A stretch of DNA of 14,608 nucleotides from Rhizobacter sp. Lineage in GTDB: Bacteria > Pseudomonadota > Gammaproteobacteria > Burkholderiales > Burkholderiaceae_C. Position 1 is the stretch's first letter. Every line of letters begins with the position of its first letter. Under the pieces are notes generated by a model. It was not told the DNA's origin, did not search any database, and saw only the letters and a program-made list of their open reading frames with translations. The stretch lies in NCBI GenBank assembly GCA_014380155.1, contig JACMKJ010000346.1, forward strand, positions 1 through 14,608, given 5' to 3'. Shown in pieces: positions 7,369 to 13,755 of this stretch. The position numbers and the translations under genes were made by a program.

Positions 7369-7390
7369 CAGCCCAACACGCTCAGGGCTG
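7369..7390. terminator. Weak hairpin between convergent genes
   Basis: CAGCCC (7369-7374) and GGGCTG (7385-7390) make a 6-bp stem with a 10-base loop. The stem sits right after the TAG of the half-GAF gene and spans the stop of the convergent patatin gene. No T-tract follows. Its function as a shared terminator is inferred from position only. Confidence 0.25.
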
Positions 7391-9616
7391 ACCGAGGAAC
7401 AGGTAGGCCGCGCGATTGCCGCCGTCGCCCACGCCATAGGCCACGTAAAACGGGCCGATGGGGGTGTCGAGCGCGAAATAAAGCGAGGCGCCACGCCGTG
7501 TCTTCGGGGTGGCGCCGAGCAGCGCCAGGTCGCTGATGCGGCCGGCTTCGAGCGAGGCGCCGGCGTACATGCCGTCGAGGAAGCCCGGGCCCGACAGGCG
7601 ATAGTTGTAGACCACGCGGCCGAAGCGCATGTCGGTGCCCAGCAACTGGCCGGTCTTGTAGCCCGAGAGCTGCAAGAAGCCGCCCAGCTTGAACAACTCG
7701 TGCGCGGGCAGGCTGCCGTCTTTCAGGTTGCCGCCGGCGCGTACCGCCGCCCGCAGCGCATGCGGACCCCAGTGGGTGGCGCCCTGCAAGGCCAATGCGG
7801 CCTTGGTGTAGGCGTCATCGGCACCCAGGTCGGGGCGCGAGAAGAACAGCCGCAGCTCACCGGCATAACCCGAGCGCGGGAAGTTCAGGCTGTCGAGGCT
7901 GTCCACCCGCAGCCGGGCCAGCACACCGCCCACCTGCACCCGCGTGCTCAGGTCGGAGGCCGGAATGAAGCTGGTGTCGTCGGTGAACCGCGACCGCCCG
8001 CGCACCACGCCCAGCCGCGCTTCGCCGCCGTTGCCCAGGGGGGTGCCCACATCAAGACCGAACTCGCTGGACTGGCGCCGAAACCGCGCGAGGCGTTTGT
8101 CGTTGTCGGGGTTGTAGAGGTCGAAGGGTTCGTCGGCCAGCTCGAGACGCGGTGCGATGAACGCGCGCTGGCGCTCGGTGAGCGGCTGGTACCACTCGCT
8201 CATCAGCCGATCGGTCTGGCCCAGCTGCACATCGTTGCGCCACTCGGCGCCGAGCGAGTTGAGCCAGGTCCAGCGGTGGCTGGCCAGCAGGTTGAAGAAG
8301 GAGTTGCCTTCGAAGTCGGACGACAGCGACAAACCGAAACGCAGGAAGTTGGGGCCCCACGACTTTTCGGTCACCTCGGCGATCAGCACGCGGCCCTCGC
8401 CGGGCTCTTCGGTCAGGGTGTAGTTGACGCTCTCGAAGTCGCCCCGGCTGTAGATGCGCTTGATGTCGCGGTCGAGTTGTTGCGGATCGAGCGGTGCACC
8501 GGCCTTCGTTTCCATCGCGGCCAGCACCACCTCGGGGTTGACCACCCGGGTGCCGACCACGCGCACTTCGTTGATGGTCTGCGCTGCCTGGCTCTCGGTG
8601 CGTGCCCGCGATGCCAGGTGGGCCTGGTAGGCCACCTCGCTCAGGCTGTAGCGCGCCAGCTGTGCGCTGGCCTCGCGCGCCGCGAGTTCGCCTTGTTGAG
8701 AGGCTTCGCCCAGGCGGTCGAAGGCCGAGGAGCTGATGTCCTTCAGGTCGGGCTTGATCAACACGTCGCGCGGCGTCAGCTCCTTCAACGACTGCTCCAC
8801 GTTGGCGTCGGTCAGGATGCGCAGCACCTGGTCGGTCACCGACAACAGCGAGGTGATCTGCTTGCGCTTGAGCAGCGGCGTGCCGATGTTGATGGCGATC
8901 ACCACGTCGGCGCCCATCTGGCGCGCCACGTCGACCGGCAGGTTGCGCTTGAGTCCGCCGTCTACCAGCAAGCGGCCGTCGATCTCGACCGGATTGACGG
9001 CGCCCGGCACCGCCATGCTGGCGCGCGCCGCGAGGGCCAGCTGGCCCTGCGAGATGACCACCATTTCGGAGCTCGCCAGGTCGGTGGCCACCGCCCGAAA
9101 CGGGATCGGCAGGCGATCGAAGTTGGTGCTCGACTGGCGGCGAGTGAGTCGGCGCAACACGGCTTCGAGCGACACCCCGGCCACCGCGCCCTTGGGCAGC
9201 GACAAGCCGCCCATGCTCAGGCCCATTTCGGGGCCGAGGTAGTTGATCGCGTCGTCGGCCTTGCGGCGGTAGGGCGCGTCTTCGCGCGACACGTCGTGGA
9301 ACAGGGTCGACGTCGACAGGCCCTGCATCTCGGTCTCGATGTCTTTGAGCGGCAGCCCGCTCGCATAGGCCGAGCCGACGATGGAGCCGGCGCTGGTGCC
9401 CACGATCACATCGACCGGCACGCGCAGCTCTTCGAGCACCTTGAGCACACCGATGTGCGCACCGCCGCGCGCGCCGCCGCCCGACAGCACCAGGCCAATG
9501 CGCGGCCGCGCATTGGAGGGGTCAGAGGAAGCGGGAGGGGTGGTTTGTGCCGCTGCGGCGCCTGCGATGCACAGCAACATCACAGCCCAGGCCGTTCGGC
9601 TCAGCGGGCGCACCAT
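7382..9616 (-). CDS. Patatin-like phospholipase / Type Vd autotransporter (PlpD-like, 744 aa)
   Basis: Outer-membrane lipase of the PlpD/FplA class. A Sec signal peptide spans about residues 1-23 (hydrophobic core AVMLLCIAGAAAA). The patatin domain follows: the oxyanion loop GGGARG at 46-51, nucleophile S75 in GTSAG (73-77), and the catalytic-dyad aspartate D219 in DGG (219-221). After a helical linker, one POTRA-like domain lies at roughly 346-415 (INEVRVVGTRVVN through VLIAEVTEK), followed by a 16-strand-type beta-barrel of the Omp85/BamA family to the C-terminus, with an L6-loop-like LSGY at 650-653. The length matches Pseudomonas PlpD (about 730). The family hydrolyses phospholipids and delivers the patatin domain to or across the outer membrane. 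The upstream gene on the same strand ends 7 bases before this start, so the two are almost certainly co-transcribed. Confidence 0.95.
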   Translation of the reverse strand: MVRPLSRTAWAVMLLCIAGAAAAQTTPPASSDPSNARPRIGLVLSGGGARGGAHIGVLKVLEELRVPVDVIVGTSAGSIVGSAYASGLPLKDIETEMQGLSTSTLFHDVSREDAPYRRKADDAINYLGPEMGLSMGGLSLPKGAVAGVSLEAVLRRLTRRQSSTNFDRLPIPFRAVATDLASSEMVVISQGQLALAARASMAVPGAVNPVEIDGRLLVDGGLKRNLPVDVARQMGADVVIAINIGTPLLKRKQITSLLSVTDQVLRILTDANVEQSLKELTPRDVLIKPDLKDISSSAFDRLGEASQQGELAAREASAQLARYSLSEVAYQAHLASRARTESQAAQTINEVRVVGTRVVNPEVVLAAMETKAGAPLDPQQLDRDIKRIYSRGDFESVNYTLTEEPGEGRVLIAEVTEKSWGPNFLRFGLSLSSDFEGNSFFNLLASHRWTWLNSLGAEWRNDVQLGQTDRLMSEWYQPLTERQRAFIAPRLELADEPFDLYNPDNDKRLARFRRQSSEFGLDVGTPLGNGGEARLGVVRGRSRFTDDTSFIPASDLSTRVQVGGVLARLRVDSLDSLNFPRSGYAGELRLFFSRPDLGADDAYTKAALALQGATHWGPHALRAAVRAGGNLKDGSLPAHELFKLGGFLQLSGYKTGQLLGTDMRFGRVVYNYRLSGPGFLDGMYAGASLEAGRISDLALLGATPKTRRGASLYFALDTPIGPFYVAYGVGDGGNRAAYLFLGQP

Positions 9617-9623
9617 GGGCCGC

Positions 9624-10052
9624 TCAGCGAGAAGCGGCGGAGGCAGGAGCGGCGGGTGGTGGCACTGGCACCATCACACCCGGCATCAACGAGATCTCGT
9701 CTTGCACCCGCACACCGGTGATGTAGGCGCGGGTTTCACCGAAGCAGCTGGTGGGCAGGCCGACTTTTTCGTTGTAGTGCAGGGCCACACGCTTGCCCAT
9801 CACCTTGTTGATCTGTTCGGCCACCGCGTCGTCCCACACGGTGAAGAGAAATTTTTCGGGCGTCGCGCCGGGCATCGACACCAGCGAGAGCTCGCCTTCC
9901 CAGGTCTTGCACAACCAGCCCTTGCGCGAGAGTTTTTGCACCCAGCCCGCGCGCTCACCGGACGAGTAGTTCCAGTTGGCCACGGCAAAGATGTAGCCGA
10001 CGATCAGCAGCACGATGACCAGCGGCAGCAGCAACCAACGAGACAACCCCAT
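9624..10052 (-). CDS. Conserved-type small membrane-anchored protein (142 aa)
   Basis: I recognise no defined family function. One N-terminal membrane segment (about residues 5-25, LLLPLVIVLLIVGYIFAVA) is followed by a hydrophilic domain of about 100 residues and a proline/alanine tail (VPVPPPAAPASAASR). The soluble part has two cysteines, C48 (KGWLCKTWEGEL) and C103 (GLPTSCFGETRAYITG), which could form a disulfide if the domain lies in the periplasm, plus a compact alpha/beta-looking core. Related Burkholderiales proteins are, from memory, sometimes mislabelled 6-phosphogluconate dehydrogenase; nothing in this sequence supports such an enzyme. The start ATG at 10052 has a strong GGAGG 6 bases upstream. 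It is the first gene of a two-gene operon with the patatin autotransporter, a context that hints at a cell-envelope role. Confidence 0.85.
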   Translation of the reverse strand: MGLSRWLLLPLVIVLLIVGYIFAVANWNYSSGERAGWVQKLSRKGWLCKTWEGELSLVSMPGATPEKFLFTVWDDAVAEQINKVMGKRVALHYNEKVGLPTSCFGETRAYITGVRVQDEISLMPGVMVPVPPPAAPASAASR

Positions 10053-10133
10053 GAGAATCCTCCAGCGATTTTTAAGTACGCCGGTTTATAACCCAGGCTT
10101 TGCGCCATCACACAGCCCAACGGAGCCTTGCCC
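10053..10133. promoter_or_regulatory. Divergent promoter region, membrane protein-patatin operon / Lrp-type regulator
   Basis: These 81 bases contain a clear A/T island (about 10067-10092, ATTTTTAAGTACG to TTTATAACC) in otherwise GC-rich DNA. TATAAC at 10087-10092 is a good -10 candidate for the Lrp-type gene, about 40 bases before its start. GGTT/AACC arms flank this element. On the minus strand TACTTA/TTAAAA could serve the other operon. Lrp-family genes are often autoregulated, so this region may bind the adjacent protein; that is inference. Confidence 0.35.
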
Positions 10134-10619
10134 ATGAAACCTGCCGTGGCCGCGCCCCCCGAGGGGCTCGACAAGACCGACACCAAGATCCTGCGCCTGC
10201 TGCAGGCCGATGGACGCATCTCCAACCTGAAGCTGGCCGAGGAGATTCACCTCTCGCCGACGGCCGTGCTGGAGCGGGTGAAAAGGCTCACGCGCGACGG
10301 CTTCATCCTTGGCTACGAGGCGCGGCTCAACCCGAACAAGCTCAACGCGGGAATGATGGTGTTCATCCAGGTGGTGCTCGACCGCACGACGCTCGATGTG
10401 TTCAACGCGTTTCGCGCTGCGGTGCAGGTGCGCCCCGAGATACTGGAGTGCCACATGGTGGCGGGCGGCTTCGACTATCTGATCAAGACCCGCGTGGCCG
10501 ACATGGCGGCCTACCGCGAGCTGGTGGGGTCTGTGATCTGGACGCTGCCCGGTGTGCGCGAGACGCACACCTATGCGGTGATGGAAGAGGTGAAAAACAC
10601 AACGGCGCTGCCGCTGTGA
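10134..10619 (+). CDS. Lrp/AsnC-family transcriptional regulator (161 aa)
   Basis: DNA-binding feast/famine regulator. Residues about 12-60 form the AsnC-type winged helix-turn-helix (LDKTDTKILRLLQADGRIS, then SPTAVLERVKRL and the GFILGY wing). Residues about 74-155 form the RAM effector-binding/oligomerisation domain (MVFIQVVL, VRPEILECHMVAGGFDY, LPGVRETHTY, MEEVK). The sequence is strikingly close to E. coli Lrp, sharing ADGRISN/KDGRISN, ECHMVAGGFDYLIKTRV and the THTYAVMEEVK ending, and has the same length class (164 in E. coli). It is therefore likely a leucine-responsive-type regulator rather than a distant AsnC paralogue, though the effector is not proven. The ATG at 10134 has GGAG 8 bases upstream; an in-frame TTG two codons earlier is discounted. 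It converges on infA with 9 bases between stops. Confidence 0.93.
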   Translation: MKPAVAAPPEGLDKTDTKILRLLQADGRISNLKLAEEIHLSPTAVLERVKRLTRDGFILGYEARLNPNKLNAGMMVFIQVVLDRTTLDVFNAFRAAVQVRPEILECHMVAGGFDYLIKTRVADMAAYRELVGSVIWTLPGVRETHTYAVMEEVKNTTALPL

Positions 10620-10628
10620 ACAACGCTC

Positions 10629-10868
10629 TTACCAGCTGCCTGTGCGGCGCTCCAGGTGGCGGAACATGATGCGGCCCTTGCTCAGGTCATAGGGCGACAG
10701 CTCGAGCGACACCTTGTCACCCGCAAGGATGCGGATGTGGTGCTTGCGCATCTTGCCGGAGGTGTAGGCCACGAGCTGGTGGCCGTTTTCCAGGGTCACG
10801 CGAAAGCGCGAGTCGGGCAGCACTTCAGTGACTGCGCCTTGCATTTCAATCAGTTCTTCTTTGGCCAT
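10629..10868 (-). CDS. infA: Translation initiation factor IF-1 (79 aa, isolated second-type copy)
   Basis: IF-1 binds the 30S A site during initiation and is an S1/OB-fold protein. The sequence begins MAKEELIEMQGAVTEVLPDS and contains FRVTLENGH, YTSGKMRKHHIRILAGDKV and ELSPYDLSKGRI, all diagnostic of IF-1. It ends RERR-like (HLERRTGSW), a short extension beyond the core of about 72 residues. The start is ATG 10868, preceded by GGAG at 6 bases; the frame stays open to 10988, but that extension is not part of IF-1. It stands alone instead of lying in a ribosomal-protein operon. Many betaproteobacteria carry two infA genes, one in the ribosomal cluster and a longer variant elsewhere; this looks like the latter, although the other copy is not visible here. 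Confidence 0.95.
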   Translation of the reverse strand: MAKEELIEMQGAVTEVLPDSRFRVTLENGHQLVAYTSGKMRKHHIRILAGDKVSLELSPYDLSKGRIMFRHLERRTGSW

Positions 10869-10986
10869 GGTCGTCTCCGGTGGGTTGGCGATGCGACGAA
10901 CGCAAGGCCAAGGCTTGAGGGGCCTTGTCAGAGACGATTCGAAGGGTGTGCAGACTTGTGGGCAGGTCGGCTTGAGGTAACGCAGC

Positions 10987-11017
10987 ATTCTAACGCCCGG
11001 CCCATTCCCGGGTTCAA
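10987..11017 (-). promoter_or_regulatory. Candidate sigma-70-type promoter for infA
   Basis: On the minus strand TAGAAT (plus-strand ATTCTA, 10987-10992) matches five of six -10 bases and lies about 118 bases upstream of the infA ATG. TTGAAC (plus-strand GTTCAA, 11012-11017) could be the -35, but the spacer is 19 bases, which is long. It overlaps the last codon and stop of the helicase copy upstream. The remaining leader to infA shows no obvious regulatory fold. Confidence 0.3.
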
Positions 11018-12390
11018 GTCAAGGGTGCCAACAAAGCCTGTAAATCCTCGGCGCTGAACTTGCGCGCCGCATCGTCGTCATGCCCCAGCACCCCTTCGGC
11101 CAGGGCCTGCTTGCGAGCCTGCAACGCCAGCATGCGCTCTTCGATGCTGCCCTCGACCACCAGCTTGTAGACAAACACTGGCTGGCCCTGCCCGATGCGG
11201 TGGGCGCGGGCCGTCGCCTGCTCTTCGACCGCCGGGTTCCACCACGGGTCCATGTGGATCACGGTGTCGGCGGCGGTGAGGTTCAGGCCCAGGCCACCGG
11301 CTTTCAGGCTGACCAGCAGGATCGGCACCTCCAGCGCCTGGAAGCGTTGAACCACGGCTCCGCGCTGCGCGACTGGCGTGCGGCCGGTCAGCGCCAACCA
11401 GGGCAGTTGCAGCGCATCGAGTTCGTGTTCGATCAGGCCGAGCATCTCGGTGAACTGCGAAAACACCAGCACCCGCCGACCTTCGGCGACCAACCCGGGC
11501 AGCATGTCGCGCAAGAGTTCGAGCTTGGCGCGCTCCATGGTCCTGGGCGTCTTGGCACCTTTGAGCAAACGCGGGTCGCAACACACCTGGCGCAGCTTCA
11601 AGAGCGCGTCGAGGATGGTGATCTGCGCGCCGGCAAAGCCGCGCCGCGCGAGCAGGCGCCGCACGATCTCGTCCGAAGCCACGCGCACGCTTTCGTACAG
11701 CTCGCGCTGCCGGCCTTGCAGCTGCACACGCTTGATCACCTCGCTGCGCGGCGGCAGCTCGGTCGCCACATCCTGCTTGCGGCGGCGCAGGATGAAGGGC
11801 CGCACACGCTGCTTGAGCAACTCGGCGCGCAGCGTCTCGCCGTTCTCTTCGATCGGCTTGCGCCACAGCCGCGTGAAGCTGCGCGCGTCACCCAGGAAGC
11901 CGGGCATCAGGAAGTCGAACTGCGCCCACAGTTCGCCCAGGTGGTTTTCGAGCGGCGTGCCAGTCAAGCACAGGCGGTGGCGCGCCTGCAGCCGGCGCAC
12001 CGCGCGTGCGCTGCGGCTGCCGGCGTTCTTGACCGTCTGCGCCTCATCGAGGATCAGCAGGTGAAAGCGCTGCGCCGCCAGTGCCTCGATGTCGCGCCAC
12101 AGCAGCGGGTAGGTGGTGAGCACCACGTCGTGCTCGGGAATCTGTGAGAAGCGCTTGGCGCGATCCGGCCCCCGCAGCGTGAGCAGGCGCAGGGCCGGTG
12201 CCATGCGTTGCGCCTCGGCCTGCCAGTTGAAGATCAGCGAGGTCGGCAGCACCACCAGCGCCGGCCGGTCGAGCCGGCCTGCCTGCTGCTCGACCAGCAG
12301 GTGGGCGAGGGCCTGCGCCGTCTTGCCCAGGCCCATGTCGTCGGCGAGGATGCCGGCGAGCTGTTGCTCGCGCAGGTACTGCAGCCACGC
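11014..12390 (-). CDS. SNF2-family helicase, C-terminal half, 5'-truncated (minus-strand copy)
   Basis: Superfamily 2 DNA-dependent ATPase of the bacterial SNF2/RapA type. It begins inside the ATPase domain at AWLQYLREQQLAGIL, directly followed by motif I DDMGLGKT. Next come motif Ia (VVLPTSLIFNW), motif II as DEAQ (LILDEAQTVKN), motif III (LTGTPLENHLGELW), motif IV region (VLVFSQFTEML), motif V (LVSLKAGGLGLNLTAAD) and motif VI (QATARAHRIGQ). The C-terminal end is intact (LLAPLT, stop at 11014-11016). Everything upstream of AWLQ, including the Q-like LRPYQ segment and the large N-terminal region usual in bacterial SNF2 proteins of about 1000 residues or more, is missing because the second, inverted copy begins at 12389. 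The open frame runs on to 12618, and an in-frame ATG occurs at 12399, but those codons are antisense to the other helicase and are not homologous protein. Without the true N-terminus the product is unlikely to be a normal enzyme. Confidence 0.85.
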   Translation of the reverse strand, partial: AWLQYLREQQLAGILADDMGLGKTAQALAHLLVEQQAGRLDRPALVVLPTSLIFNWQAEAQRMAPALRLLTLRGPDRAKRFSQIPEHDVVLTTYPLLWRDIEALAAQRFHLLILDEAQTVKNAGSRSARAVRRLQARHRLCLTGTPLENHLGELWAQFDFLMPGFLGDARSFTRLWRKPIEENGETLRAELLKQRVRPFILRRRKQDVATELPPRSEVIKRVQLQGRQRELYESVRVASDEIVRRLLARRGFAGAQITILDALLKLRQVCCDPRLLKGAKTPRTMERAKLELLRDMLPGLVAEGRRVLVFSQFTEMLGLIEHELDALQLPWLALTGRTPVAQRGAVVQRFQALEVPILLVSLKAGGLGLNLTAADTVIHMDPWWNPAVEEQATARAHRIGQGQPVFVYKLVVEGSIEERMLALQARKQALAEGVLGHDDDAARKFSAEDLQALLAPLT

Positions 12391-12422
12391 CGACGACATG
12401 GGCCTGGGCAAGACCGCGCAGG
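12312..12422. repeat. Near-perfect inner hairpin at the inverted helicase junction
   Basis: Bases 12312-12345 and 12389-12422 are reverse complements over 34 positions with a single mismatch, 26 of them uninterrupted. They encode the ADDMGLGKTAQ Walker A region on opposite strands and flank a 43-base loop. The cruciform or stem-loop potential is strong. It arises from codon conservation at motif I, so it need not be a selected structure. Confidence 0.85.
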
Positions 12423-13720
12423 TGCTGGCGCACCTTCTGGTCGAGAAGCAATCTGGGCGGCTGGACCAGCCGGCGCTCGTCGTGCTGCCGACCTCGTTGA
12501 TCGCGAACTGGCAGGCCGAGGCCTCGCGCCATGCGCCGGCCCTGCGCGCGCTCACGCTGCAAGGCGCCGACCGCGCGCGCGACTTCGCGCGCATCGCCGA
12601 ACACGACGTCGTCTTCACGACCTACCCGCTGCTGTGGCGCGACATCGAGTCCCTCGAAACCCGCGAGTGGCACCTGCTGATCCTCGACGAGGCGCAGATG
12701 GTCAAGAACGCGTCGAGCCGCGCGGCGACCGCGCTGCGCCGCCTGCAGGCACGCCATCGCCTGTGCGTTACCGGCACGCCGCTCGAGAACCACCTCGGCG
12801 AACTCTGGGCGCACTTCGATTTTTTGATGCCCGGCTTTCTCGGCGACAGGCGCAGCTTTCAGCGCCTGTGGCGCAAGCCCATCGAGACGAACGGCGAGAC
12901 GGCGCGAGCCGAGCTGCTGGCCCAGCGTGTGCGCCCGTTCATCCTGCGCCGGCGCAAGGCCGACGTGGCGAGCGAGTTGCCGAGCAAGACCGAGGTCATC
13001 CGCCTCGTGCAACTGCGCGGCCAGCAGCGCGCGCTGTACGAGAGCGTGCGCGTTGCGGCCGACGAGCAAGTGCGGCGCGTGCTCGCGCGACTGAGCTTCG
13101 CCGGCGCGCAGATCACGATCCTCGATGCGCTGCTGAAGCTGCGCCAGGTGTGCTGCGACCCGCATCTTGTCAAAGGCAGCAAGCTTCCGGCCGCGATGGA
13201 GCGCGCCAAGCTCGAATGGCTGCGCGACATGCTGCCCGAGCTGGTCGCCGAAGGCCGGCGCGTGCTGGTGTTCTCGCAGTTCACCGAGATGCTCGCGCTG
13301 GTCGCGACCGAACTCGACACGCTGCAGCTGCCGCACCTGGCACTGACCGGCGAGACGCCGGTGCGCGAGCGCGGAGCAGTCGTCGGGCGTTTTCAGGCAA
13401 AGGAGGTGCCGGTCTTCCTGCTCAGCCTGAAGGCCGGCGGCGTGGGCCTGAACCTCACCGCCGCCGACACCGTGATCCATCTCGACCCGTGGTGGAACCC
13501 CGCCGTCGAGCGCCAGGCCACCGACCGCGCGCACCGCATCGGGCAGGACCAGCCGGTAATCGTCTACAAGCTGGTCGTCGAAGGCAGCATCGAGGAGCGC
13601 ATGCTCGCGCTGCAGGCGCGCAAGGCGGCGCTCGCCGAGGGCGTGCTCGGAGTCGATGCGGCCGCCGCCGTGAAGTTCAGCGCCGACGATCTGCACGGCC
13701 TGCTCGCGCCGCTGGCGTGA
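12389..13720 (+). CDS. SNF2-family helicase, C-terminal half, 5'-truncated (plus-strand copy)
   Basis: Same family and same motif order as the inverted copy: ADDMGLGKT (motif I, at 12389), VVLPTSLIANW (Ia), LILDEAQMVKN (II), VTGTPLENHLGELW (III), VLVFSQFTEML (IV region), SLKAGGVGLNLTAAD (V) and QATDRAHRIGQ (VI). The C-terminus LLAPLA ends at 13720. Homology starts abruptly at the Ala codon 12389-12391; the GIL codons expected just before it are absent. In-frame ATGs at 12335, 12350 and 12397 could be called as starts, and the frame is open from 12113, but residues before 12389 are antisense of the minus-strand copy and resemble nothing in the family. The first residues retained are the Walker A loop itself, so a product would lack the beginning of the ATPase fold and is probably non-functional. 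A GTGA overlap at 13717-13720 could link it to trhO downstream. Confidence 0.85.
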   Translation, partial: ADDMGLGKTAQVLAHLLVEKQSGRLDQPALVVLPTSLIANWQAEASRHAPALRALTLQGADRARDFARIAEHDVVFTTYPLLWRDIESLETREWHLLILDEAQMVKNASSRAATALRRLQARHRLCVTGTPLENHLGELWAHFDFLMPGFLGDRRSFQRLWRKPIETNGETARAELLAQRVRPFILRRRKADVASELPSKTEVIRLVQLRGQQRALYESVRVAADEQVRRVLARLSFAGAQITILDALLKLRQVCCDPHLVKGSKLPAAMERAKLEWLRDMLPELVAEGRRVLVFSQFTEMLALVATELDTLQLPHLALTGETPVRERGAVVGRFQAKEVPVFLLSLKAGGVGLNLTAADTVIHLDPWWNPAVERQATDRAHRIGQDQPVIVYKLVVEGSIEERMLALQARKAALAEGVLGVDAAAAVKFSADDLHGLLAPLA

Positions 13721-13755
13721 AGCGAGCCACACCGACGCGCGACAATGTGGGCCGC

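Larger units (their letters stand above)
11014..13720. repeat. Long imperfect inverted repeat of two helicase 3' halves
   Basis: The arms are 11014-12345 and 12389-13720, each exactly 1332 nt from the Ala codon of ADDMGLGKT through the stop codon, separated by a 43-nt spacer. The encoded proteins align without gaps in the stretches compared; in the first 75 residues I count about 15 differences (roughly 80% identity). The arms are therefore homologues, not a recent perfect duplication. The spacer encodes AWLQYLREQQLAGIL on the minus strand and has no counterpart on the plus copy. Confidence 0.9.

Noticed and set aside
7331..9721. 796-codon plus-strand open frame opposite the patatin gene
   Set aside because: Low-complexity HLQV/GAR-rich shadow without family motifs; the minus strand carries the patatin and barrel domains.
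10869..10988. 40-residue N-terminal extension of IF-1
   Set aside because: IF-1 starts at MAKEEL with its own Shine-Dalgarno; the extension is leader DNA that happens to be open.
11008..11030. GGGTTCAAGTC followed by TGCCA, resembling a tRNA T-arm and CCA end
   Set aside because: The flanking bases do not pair as a T-stem, there is no upstream D-arm or anticodon arm, and the bases encode the helicase C-terminus on the minus strand.
11014..13720. Composite transposon or IS-mediated inversion as the cause of the inverted repeat
   Set aside because: No transposase, terminal repeats or target-site duplication; the arms are simply coding sequence of helicase homologues ending at their stop codons.
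11014..13720. Defence-island interpretation based on SNF2 helicases
   Set aside because: No DISARM, Druantia or restriction-type partner genes are present; the neighbours are housekeeping (infA, trhO), and both helicases are truncated.
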